64,000 bases of DNA. It comes from Adineta ricciae. Its lineage: Eukaryota > Rotifera > Eurotatoria > Adinetida > Adinetidae. The stretch is taken from contig CAJNOJ010000294.1 in assembly GCA_905250025.1 (NCBI GenBank), positions 3,033 through 67,032 of the forward strand, in the 5' to 3' direction. Made by a program: the position numbers and the translations under genes. Under the pieces are notes generated by a model that saw only the letters and a program-made list of their open reading frames with translations, had not been told where the DNA came from and searched no databases. Shown here in pieces: positions 54,485-64,000 of this stretch (the stretch's first letter is position 1; the number at the start of each line of letters is the position of its first letter).

Positions 54485-55591
54485 TCAATTGGTTGTGCAA
54501 TATCTATAGCTTGAACTACTGGTTGGTACTAGATAAAATATATAATACCCGCTACAGTTCATAACGCTGATTGGCGAGACTGAATACCCACAATAAGAAC
54601 CTGTGTAAAAGCATGCATTTCCAGTTGTTAATGTACCGGCTTTTGATGGTAATGATCCATTATAATAGCCAGGATAATTGGTGCCACATGTATTTGTCGT
54701 ATAAATAGGTGACGAAGCAATTTGTGAACCGGCACTTCCAGAAGCACGGTACCAACCGGCGGTGAGGCTTGAGTCATAGGGAGTATAACAACAGCTATAA
54801 CCCACTTGCTGATTTCGAGTTACATCATTCAGAATCGAGTAAGCGTAACATTGAATTGGTAAAGTGGCGGAACTGGCAGTTGTTGATGCTGAAACACGAA
54901 CAAAATCGATAGTTGATTCTAATAAAGATCTTTAAAAAACTAATCTTTACTTGTGCCACTGTCTTCTGAACTGGAACTCGAACGACTACTTACCCTACAA
55001 AAGATAAGTGATATCAGAATAAATAGCGTTAGTTTTTTCAAATTTCCTTCCTACCAAAGTGTGACAAACACAGCTAGTGGAACAGCAGCTATGATAAATC
55101 CAACTAAGAAGAAGAGCATTTTCGACGAGGTGATTTTCGCGCACAGTTTCGAGCAACTATATCAAAGACAAGTCTTTTGTTATGCTTGTTTGGCACTATT
55201 TACCTAAATTTAGATTCTTCGTTTGTTTTCGAGTTCATTCCTCCTTTATTCATAGAATTTGGATCACCCCAAGCATTGCCTTGCACCATTGCAGCTGACG
55301 ATGACGATCCATATTGTGCTGGTGTGATGTTCGAAACACTCAGTGATGAGTTCTGCTGAGGAAGAGTATTTATATTCCAATTGCTTTGTCGTTGAGACAT
55401 TGCTTGATTATATTGAGGATCAACCGAGTTTCTAGGCAAAGAAACTAATGGAAGGTCTGATCTGCGAGTGTTGAGACCGTATTGATATGTTGAACTATCG
55501 TACGAATCCTATACACAAGTGGATATGAAAGCAGTGTCTCCACACATTATATAACACAGAAATCGTATTTGCATTCTATCCTACTTACCAT
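54485..55591 (-). CDS. Single-pass membrane protein with D8C-like domain, copy B
   Basis: Same five-exon structure as copy A, with the start ATG at 55591-55589 split off by an 80-bp intron. The Gln/Asn/Ser-rich cytoplasmic part, transmembrane segment, Ser stalk and Cys-rich D8C-like ectodomain (GWYRASGSAGSQIA, CGTNYPGYYNG, CFYTGSYCGY) are all conserved. All cysteines match copy A. Confidence 0.77.
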
Positions 55592-56755
55592 AAGTCTCGT
55601 TTCAAATGTATCTATTTGTATAAAAATAATACAATCGTCTCTTTTTATTTCATCATTTTCTGTGTGAATATGTATGTTAATTAAATTCAGAGATCACGTT
55701 ATGGTCGGCCCCGAGCAATTGTAATACTTCCAAATAAAAAAGTCTTCAACATGGGTTGCAGTTCTTTTATTTTTTTTTCGATAACGTCTCTTCTTAAAAC
55801 AAATATAATTTCAAACAGTATATTCCGTGGACGAAATTTCTGGAATGCATTGTGTGACTATCAACTGAATAAACCAAATCAGAAGGGCTAGCACTTGTTT
55901 TTCTTCCTTCTTCAGAGGAACTTCTGTTTCTTAATCAACATACCAATAGGTATTCGTACGGATTCTTGTATTATGAATTCCAACAACAATCCACCGAAAT
56001 AGAGTTTAAAAATATACACTTCACTCATCAATTCGATCAGATGCTGTTGCTTTAGTATCACGAAATCTGTCAAGTTTATACATTTCTCTTTGGTTGTCCA
56101 TAGGGATGTACCGAGAAACTCGGTAGTCTTGTCGAAGTCCCGAGATTCACGTTCATCTAAGTTTTAGTCACCATACGTCAAAAGTTACTAAATTTAATTT
56201 CGAGTCCAGTCGACACCGTTTCAGTCATGTATTGGTCTCGGTACATCGCTAGTTGTTCATGGTAACTAATAAAACACAAGAAATTGGATCAAAAGTATAA
56301 ACTCTCGAACTGGTATTATTGATATACGAAACGGTGTTGAAAATCTGTGGAATTCTCTGTTTGATTAAGATTAAGATGCTTTTCCGCTATCCGAGAAGTC
56401 GAAAACAATATGCGGGCAAATGACTGAACTTTCCAGAAACACTTATACAATGTTGAACGTTAAAATAATGGTTAGACTTTACTCAATACTACTCGAAGAA
56501 TCAATTCATATGAAGAGTAAAAAATTTGAAATGGAGTATTGTACAAATACAAAAAACAACGAGAAGAAATATAAAGAACTCCAGAGCCTCGTAAGATTGC
56601 ATAATCTACATATTTATTACGAAATCTTCTACAATAAATTATTCTAATAATTGAAACAGAGCCGACTTTTTTGTTACTTCTTCCTTTCTACATGTTTATT
56701 GATCATCAAATAACAAAATGACTCAAAGTAAAGAATGAGTTTAACTAACACGTTC
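55592..56755. other. Intergenic, 1.2 kb
   Basis: No gene recognised; the open frame at 56420-56647 is not conserved in copy A. Collinear with 29144-30385, with deletions of about 30-60 bp near 56010 and 56220. Confidence 0.45.
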
Positions 56756-58000
56756 TTATTCACTTCCCTCAGAGACTGATCGATCCTCATTTGCAGCCAT
56801 GTAGCCCATCTTAATCTTGCCACCGACTTTATACTCTTCAAATTGAGATGCGTGACCTAATTTTTGTCCATGTTCAACACCTTGTCTAGCGAATTTCATG
56901 ACGATGTCTTCGTATGAACTTCTATTCTTCAACCAATCAGACCAACTTTGCATTTTCTCCCATAATTGTAAGCCGTGAAAAGCAGCTTGACTCGTAGCGC
57001 TAGCGGTGTGTGGTCGAAATCCAGCTAATGCATCACCGACAAGTACTACCCTGCCATTGTAGTAACACGCTTGCGTCGCCAGAATATCACTAACGGCTTG
57101 AACAAACGGTAATTGTGTCGCATTTACTAGTTCGATAAATTGAGGTGGAAGATTGCTATTCGCATATTGTTTCAAATCTTTCCATACTTTGTGGGCAACT
57201 TTACCGCGGGGCACTGTCCAATGATGTTTTCTTCCATGACAATCAGTAAGAATTTCGGACGGATCTGCGTGATTGCAATACCAAACCCAATTAATTAATC
57301 GACGTCCTTGATCTAATGCGCCATTTTGACCCGGGATAGTATAGCAAGCAAATTGAATTTCGGGTGCGTGGAAAAAAGTAACACCACCGATGAATGTTGA
57401 TGTAAGTGATTCGGATATATCTGATTCAGGAACTGTTCCTCGCCAAACAACGTAATCAACATAATTTCGTTCTATATTCGGATCGATTAACGTTCGAATA
57501 CGACTTGATGCTCCGTCGGCTGCGATTAAAATATCACCTTTTATCGACTGCTTTTCATTTTTCTGCTCATAAAAGATTGTTACTGAATCATCATCGACTT
57601 CGATGTCCGTTACGTTTGCATCATAATCATAGCCTGTATTTCCACCCGTGTCGTCCGGTAATTGACAGTACGCGCTCTTGATTCCATCGAAGTTGGCACG
57701 TAAAATATGATATAGTAAATCCCAACTAGTCGCTTGATGATCTATATTTTCCCGATGTATTTCGTTACCATGAACATCGAGATAACGTAGGAGAGTTGTT
57801 GGTATGGTAAGATCTCGTTTCGATCTATCGAATTTTTTTATAAATAAACGAGTTTCTTCGCCAGCGAAAATACCTGCTCCATTACCTTGAAAAAGAGGTA
57901 GAGAATTACGTTCTAAAATGTGAACATGGTGACCAAGCCGTTTGAGAGACAATCCAACGAATAAACCCGCCAGACTTCCACCGACAACGATTATATTCAT
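56756..58000 (-). CDS. FAD-dependent aromatic-ring-type monooxygenase, copy B
   Basis: 414 aa, same length as copy A with no gaps. FAD motifs GGSLAGL, AADGASSRIR and VLVGDALAGFRPHTASATS are unchanged. Differences cluster in surface or substrate-side stretches, for example residues 71-83 and 121-135. Equal length with about 30 substitutions argues that both copies have been under purifying selection. Confidence 0.88.
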   Translation of the reverse strand: MNIIVVGGSLAGLFVGLSLKRLGHHVHILERNSLPLFQGNGAGIFAGEETRLFIKKFDRSKRDLTIPTTLLRYLDVHGNEIHRENIDHQATSWDLLYHILRANFDGIKSAYCQLPDDTGGNTGYDYDANVTDIEVDDDSVTIFYEQKNEKQSIKGDILIAADGASSRIRTLIDPNIERNYVDYVVWRGTVPESDISESLTSTFIGGVTFFHAPEIQFACYTIPGQNGALDQGRRLINWVWYCNHADPSEILTDCHGRKHHWTVPRGKVAHKVWKDLKQYANSNLPPQFIELVNATQLPFVQAVSDILATQACYYNGRVVLVGDALAGFRPHTASATSQAAFHGLQLWEKMQSWSDWLKNRSSYEDIVMKFARQGVEHGQKLGHASQFEEYKVGGKIKMGYMAANEDRSVSEGSE

Positions 58001-58302
58001 TCTTATATGAAACTTGATTGATTAGTTATTGAAGTTCACCTTGTAATTATAATCAACATTGGATTTCACTTTCACTTAGAAACAAATCAGTCTAATATTG
58101 ACAGAGAGTTATGCTTTATCTCGATGGACATGCACTTGACTATGCACGTGTCAGTCGATGTGGTAGAAGAAAGAAGTAGAAAAGTGTATCGATGATGTCC
58201 ATGTGTTTATTTAAAGAAAAAGACAACGAACGATATGTTTGTTATTGGTGTAGCATCGAGGAATAGAAACATTACAATCGCTCCGCACACATATATTCAA
58301 TC
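58001..58302. other. Intergenic between two minus-strand genes
   Basis: Counterpart of 31631-31958; no signal recognised. Confidence 0.4.
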
Positions 58303-60643
58303 TTACGATTCTATGTTGTTTCGAATGGATTCAATTTTCTCTTGAATGTCTTGTATCTCTTCATGACGAACGAACCTATCTGATAATTCTTGTCGTAATT
58401 TCAGTGCTGCATCATAGAGTTCATGTGCTTCTTTATAGCAATGCAATTTTGTGTATAAATCTGCTAATTCGACTTGTTCATCAGCAATATAACGCTTTTT
58501 CCGCTGTGATTTGTCATAACTATCAGTCAAATTTGCTTGATTTTGTTTTAATGTACATTCATGTTTGATCAATTGATATTTTAATGCTGAATTATAATCA
58601 TTTTTTCGCTCGGTATAAATCTCAATTACGTCAGAAACCTTTCGAATAATCCAATCATAATCTAATTCCGATTCTTTTAGGTAGATGTCTATCACATGTT
58701 CATATATATTCAAAGCTTCATCATATTTACGATTTGATGCATAAATCCAACCAGGTTCCATTAAACGATCGCGAAACGATGAATCGTTCAATGATGTGTA
58801 TTTCAACATATTTTCACCAGATAGTTGTTTACATTTGATAAATTCAGCATAATCTTGTTTACTTTCGTTTTCATTTGTTTTAATATCCATCTTTAAACTA
58901 TAAACATCAGTTAATTGTTCCAATAATGATGTTTTTTCATAGTCATCTCTTGCGAGCGGAATCGCTAATTGATAATTTGTAATTGCTAATCTGTAATTTA
59001 TGAGAGCTGTTTTCACGTCTTTCTTATGTGTATGATAGCACTCCCCGAGATTGCAATAGATCTTTGCGATGTCACGGAAACAGTTCATCTCACTATCCGT
59101 AACATATTCTGACCAGAATTTTAAAGCGTCATTGTAGTTTTTTATAGCTGCTGATGGATCGTGTCTAATGCGGTTTTACCGCTATATAGCGATGTTTTAT
59201 TGCTTTTATCCATTTTTTTGCTGGACAAATTTCATTTAATTTCTCGAAAATGATCATTGCATCATCAAACATTGGCTTACTCATTTGGTTTTCATCAAAT
59301 AAATCATTTACGCAATCTTTAAGTCTTCTTTCTGTGATGGTTGTATCAAACTTATTTATGTCATTGATTTTATGATAATTGTATAAACGGAGTTTCTTCA
59401 CCCAGACTTTATCTTCATCGTTGTACTCTAAGGAATCTGGTTGAACTCGAAAATCAGTTCCGATCATAAATAAAACTTCTTCTTCATATGGAATTTCACT
59501 CAGGTGTGAAATCAACGCATAAGGACGTGTAATTTCGTTCAAATCAATTTCAATTTCAAATAAAGCTCGAATGTAATCATCTTTCATAGTTCCTAAACTA
59601 ATAAATTCCAATGCTTTCTTACGATTAAGACTTGTTGATAATAGAGAATTATTCATCACATTACTAGCTATGTGATGGTTGAATTCATACGTTGGCATCA
59701 CTTGTCCACGGTAAACATGCATTTTAGGCGTTTCCGAGGATCGTTTTTCTTTAAAAGCATCACTTTCCTTCTTTAATTGCTGATAAATATCTTGAACGTA
59801 TGGTCCGAATAGGAACGATAATTCAATGTTATGCTGCCGACATGCTCTGTTTAACAGTTCACAGAAGAATGTTGCGCGTGTATACCACCAAATAACATTC
59901 TCGGATTTGTAATTCTTTTCCAATTCATCGACAGTAGCCAATTTTGATGATACTCCGTCGTAGTAATCTCTCAATAAAGGAATAATTTGAAGTCGATAAT
60001 CTTCTGGATAAGGAAGATAACAAAGAAGATGAATGTAACGTAACCACCAATCATCACACCATTCCGCTGTATTACCCTGACTTTCTGTGCCCATGACTGC
60101 TGCAAATTTCTCCTGTTTTAAATACTGTTGAACGTCTTTTGTTAAAGATTCTAACAAGTGACTGGTTTTAGCGAAAATAATTTTAACCTATAAGAGAAAA
60201 CAAACAGTATAACTCTATTTCTTAAATCTACTTCGATTTACTTGACTATACGAGTGAACAAAGTGCGGGTTATTTTGTATATCATTATTATAAATGTGAA
60301 TAGACCAAATATGTTTCAATTGATAAACTTCTGGAACAATCAATGGTCCGAATTTCTCTGAACAAACAAGGAATATCGTATTTTCAGATTGTTTTAAATA
60401 TTCGATGCATTCTTTAGCATTTTGAAAGTGTTTAAAATCATTGGCAACACTTCGAACGTTTGCTACTGGGATTATATTACTCGTTTCATCTTCAGCTAGC
60501 CAAACTAAACGATACGATTCACTAAGTGTCTCTCGAATAACTGGACGTTTGCTTCTTGGTTTTTCATCTGCAGTCGTATGACGCTGTGCATTGTTTGCAG
60601 GTATTTGTCGAACACTTTTAATAGTCGTTGATTTACGATTCAT
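58303..60643 (-). pseudogene. ADP-ribosyltransferase-TPR protein, copy B, frameshifted between ART and TPR
   Basis: Exon 1 (60643-60242), 54-bp intron, then exon 2 from 60187. N-terminal alpha/beta module and ART triad (VYRGQ, SLLSTSLN, YEEEVLF) are intact. A 29-base deletion at about 59173, relative to copy A, shifts the frame right after the ART domain, so translation would stop at 59165. The TPR part continues as a separate open frame (59088-58303), intact through the site where copy A is broken. So copies A and B carry different disabling deletions. Possible outcomes are an ART-only protein from each copy, or loss of function. Confidence 0.85.
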
Positions 60644-61570
60644 TTTTTACCAAGTTGAGTATTGAAGTGAAAAATGCACATAAGCAAATACTTGTATTTA
60701 CTTTCAATCATAAATTTTCAGATGCGAGAGAAAACGAAGAAAGACAATACCATTTTCTAATGTGCTTTAAAAATAAAATTCTCGCACTTTTATTCATTCG
60801 AATTCATTTCGAGAATGAGTGAAAGTGCTGGTGAGATTCACATCTCTAGCAAACAATTCTATTGGCAACAACTAATGTAGTCAAGCGAAAAATCACAACC
60901 TGTTTATTATATGAATACAATCAATGATGCGAAAAAGTTAGATGATTCTATTTCATTTTGTTGTTCACGAAACTCATTCGTAAGTTGAAATGAAACAAAT
61001 ATATAAAAGTTCGATCATAAGTTACATGTGCTTGTGCGTTTGAAGCAACGAATGGGAATGTTGTGAGAGAAGAAATGAGACCAACTCGCACGTTCTCATA
61101 AACTATTCATTGGTGAAAACAAAATGATTTTCATCACCTAAATGGAGAAATAGACAAAAAGTAAAAATATTTCATGTTTTATTTCGATTTAATATAATTT
61201 TTCAATCTCACATATTCTTACGCGAAGAAGAGAGTTTATAGTCGTCGTGAATGACATAGATCGATTGGTTATTTTGAAGAATTTTCTCATCACATGGATT
61301 ACGTTTTGACCGTGAATAGAGCCATAGTCAGCGATAATATTAGATGGCACAGACTTGACATTATATACCATCAATCATACCGGAAATAATGGGAGCATTT
61401 GTTTTTTCAAAGGTTGTGAGTCGAATTGGGTCCGATCACATTTATTCTTCGTACAAAAGAAACAAAAGAGCATAATCAGCGTTAACGAACATAATCAATA
61501 GAAAAAAGTGCGAGTAAAGTAATAGATGGCGTATTTTCCGGCCTTGTAGATTTTATCTTCAAAGCTAGAC
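60644..61570. other. Intergenic, 930 bp
   Basis: No gene recognised. Lacks about 150 bp present in copy A (34925-35070) and contains about 20 bp not in A near 61340. The hairpin-like CACTTTTATTCATTCG/GAATGAGTGAAAGTG is conserved. Confidence 0.4.
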
Positions 61571-63294
61571 CTACTGTAGAACACATGACAAGCGTGAATA
61601 CCAAGTAGACAACGGTTCGGTGTCGGTCAGTGTTAATGCACCGAGATTGTTTGCGTTCTCCGTGGCCATCCATAAATAAATAGTATCATTGACATATCTG
61701 AATGTGAAATTGTCCGTTGTTTGGAAACGTCGGCAATTATTTATTAACCAGTTACGCTGCATGGTAGGAGATTCAGATGATGATTGATGGAGTTCAAATT
61801 TTGCAATTGATAGATATTTTAATTGATCAATTAGTCGAAACAAATGAATATGAGAGAGTAATTTCATGTTCAAGCGTTCTAGTCGAGGAAAAGTAAAACA
61901 TACTCGATCGAGATCATGTATTGTTTGATCACTATCACTTGTACTGAATTCTTGTACTGATAAACTTCGAATCTTCTCGAAGACTACATTGATCGGTATG
62001 TGATTTACGATTGAAAGGTCTACAATTGAAATTGAATATAAAAATTTCATCTGCTCAATAACTTGAACCAATGTCTGGCCGTCAAGCGTTCGATTTGTAT
62101 GTATCGTAAGTGACGTTATGTTTGGAAATTGATCAGCAATCAGAGGATAAAGTGCTGAACACTGTAGATGTGTAATATGTTTGGCAAAAGGAAAGTCAGG
62201 TAGTGTACATTGTGGGGGCCAATTCACAGACGGATAATTGCCGATCGTTGATAAAAACCGAGGAACTGTGAAAATCTCTCGCGCGTTTGGAGTGTAATAA
62301 GCTACGAACCAACGTTTCTGTTCAAGCCAAAATAATGAACGAAAAGATTGAAGGACATGTTCGCGTTCAAAAATGTTATTCGAAGTGTCACTACAATGGA
62401 TTCGAAAATCAAATCTCGAAAGACCAGAAACAATCGGTTCCCATCGTTCACCATCGAAAAGTTCCTTGAGTCCTTCCGTCTCCAATTCGAAATGTTTCAA
62501 ATTGGGTGTTTTGGATAAGAATTTTTCTACTTGACTCAAAGTTAAATATTCGCCTACAATACAAAAACAGTTTCAATCCGATTCCATATAGTCGGCTTTA
62601 TCTATTTACCTTCAGTTCGAAGTGTGAATTTTTTCAAATAAAGTAACAGTGGAAGTTCAATCGGCCAATGTGAACGAACACCACATGTCAATATAACATC
62701 AAATGTTCGAAGGTTAGGCATCAGTGTGAGTATAGTTACTAAATGCCGACAATCACAATATCGCAAAGCTAAATGGTGTAGATTTGGTAACGGGTCGTTC
62801 AAAAGGCAATATACATTGTACACTGCTAGTTGATTCAATTGTGGAAGTAGTTTTTGGATGCTTGTACTAAATTCTGGACATACTCTCTGGAATACATGAG
62901 ATAGGCTAATCGTTGTTAGCTGTTGGAGCTGGTGTAGTTGGGTTAGTTTGTTGCATGTGTCACTGTTGATAGATTCCATGTTGAACGAACGAAGATGAGT
63001 AAATTGTTCGATGTTGAAGTAGGAAAAGAAAATTTCGGATTGCTTTGATGCTTCATCATCATCAGAGAATGTGAGGGAAAGAATTTGTTCAGGCCGTAAA
63101 CAACGACATGTCATATCAAATTGACATTTGGTAATAGCATGAAAAGCAACTACGTATCGATCATAAGTCGCCACTATTCCATTGAGATATTCAGTGGTAC
63201 CTGAAAATGCATAGACTATTTCATGTGCTGATAGATAAGCAAAGATCTGATGAATTAATTCGACAGGAAAACGATCCAACAAACAGAACGACAT
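61571..63294 (-). CDS. F-box protein with leucine-rich repeats, copy B
   Basis: Exons 63294-62610 and 62553-61571 (56-bp intron 62609-62554), 555 aa, same architecture as copy A. The F-box LLDRFPVELIHQIFAYLSAHEIVYAF is unchanged. A few substitutions fall in the LRR part (for example CAGIQ versus STSIQ). Confidence 0.85.
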
Positions 63295-64000
63295 ATTGTA
63301 AAAAGGAATAAAAACAAACGCCGTTAGAAATAAAATCAGAATGTCACGTGTGATGAATCATGCTTCGTAGCTGACTAAAACAACAATCCGCATTCGTTTT
63401 TCATCGAGACGAATAGCGCTTTGGCGAGAATAAAAAGCGAAGATGACTTTAATTTTTTTGGCTACAAGTCATTAAAGATCGCTGTTCATGAATGTGAAAT
63501 AGCTTTTAGACATGATCTAAAAGCGATTGTCCTCATCAGTCATAGTCAGCAGATGGCAAACTAAGGCATCATCTTGATATCATAGCATACTATCATACGA
63601 AATAGAAAAGGGAAATATTGTGAGTACAAGATAAGCCTAAGAGCTGATATAGGTTGTAAGTCACATATGGAACAGTATCATTTCATGTAGCCTAGAGGAA
63701 ATGCAAAAATATGGTTTTAGCTCGACATGATTCATTAACCATACGCTGATTATGGAATGTTTTGTGACTTGAAGAACACAGAAAAAAACTAAGCTAGATA
63801 TCGTTTCAAAAGTCACATATGAATCGATACAGCGCCGCAAGTTCAGGAAAAGAAAGGAAAAGATTCTATGTTACTTGTTTATGATTTTAAAATCGTATTT
63901 TCCGGTTTCATTTCCCGTAGAGGTTCCTGACTATTAACCTATGATTTATTAAGCACACAGAACTAGGACTGAGTATTCTATATCTAACACTGCCTGAGTC
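63295..64000. other. Intergenic, right window end
   Basis: Counterpart of 37109-37815. If the duplication continues, a second insulin-like gene would start about 180 bp beyond the window. Confidence 0.5.

Larger units (their letters stand above)
44670..64000. repeat. 19-kb direct duplication, right copy (B)
   Basis: Collinear with 18949-37815, same orientation, and still matching at the window end. B-specific features: a death-effector-like exon, extra NHL blades, an intact WWE-ART gene, an extra block of about 220 bp at 53865-54090 and a 194-bp exact duplication at 53236-53624. Confidence 0.95.

Noticed and set aside
1-64000. tRNA, rRNA or other structured RNA genes
   Set aside because: Looked for tRNA T-loop GTTCGAATC-type boxes and rRNA-like stretches; none was convincing.

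Overview
The window looks like bdelloid rotifer nuclear DNA, most likely Adineta or a close relative. The grounds are AT-rich sequence, many GT-AG introns of about 45-80 bp, an intron-bearing Athena-type Penelope-like reverse transcriptase next to an interstitial TGTGGG tract (the bdelloid telomere motif), and families expanded in bdelloids (mono-ADP-ribosyltransferases, NHL repeats, F-box proteins, orphan 7TM receptors, candidate transferred enzymes). No bacterial gene organisation, rRNA, tRNA or CRISPR array was seen.

Layout. 1-10.8 kb is transposon-rich and telomere-like: a 5'-truncated Athena element, TGTGGG repeats, and two complete hAT elements (966-4976 and 6710-10616). Both have perfect 8-bp target duplications and transposases whose exons join into full open frames of 775 and 927 aa. 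10.8-12.1 kb holds degenerate repeats and little else. 12.2-17.7 kb is a direct duplication of a 2.5-kb unit (piggyBac remnant, dead O-methyltransferase, phytanoyl-CoA-dioxygenase-like gene); only the second dioxygenase is complete. 18.3-37.8 kb carries, in order, a GPCR, a short secreted peptide, a second GPCR, a secreted Thr-rich protein, a cis-CaaD-like tautomerase, an NHL remnant, a WWE-ART gene, a single-pass D8C-like membrane protein, an FAD monooxygenase, an ART-TPR gene and an F-box/LRR gene. 37.8-44.7 kb is present once: an insulin-like peptide, a dead ART, a small secreted ORF, a DEG/ENaC channel, a GPCR and a truncated PARP-like gene. 44.7-64.0 kb repeats 18.9-37.8 kb in the same order and orientation, diverged by a few percent plus many indels.

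The window contains five single N characters. Three sit exactly at the start of a direct duplication (14682, 44669, 53430). The most economical reading is scaffold joins that placed overlapping or allelic contigs head to tail, rather than real tandem duplication; the sequence alone cannot decide. Either way the two 19-kb copies show different decay: the WWE-ART gene is intact only in the right copy, the ART-TPR gene is broken by a different deletion in each, and a death-effector-like exon survives only on the right.

Together the single-copy content is a sensory and signalling set (orphan receptors, insulin-like peptide, DEG/ENaC channel, secreted proteins) mixed with four ADP-ribosylation-related genes and several enzymes of probable foreign origin.
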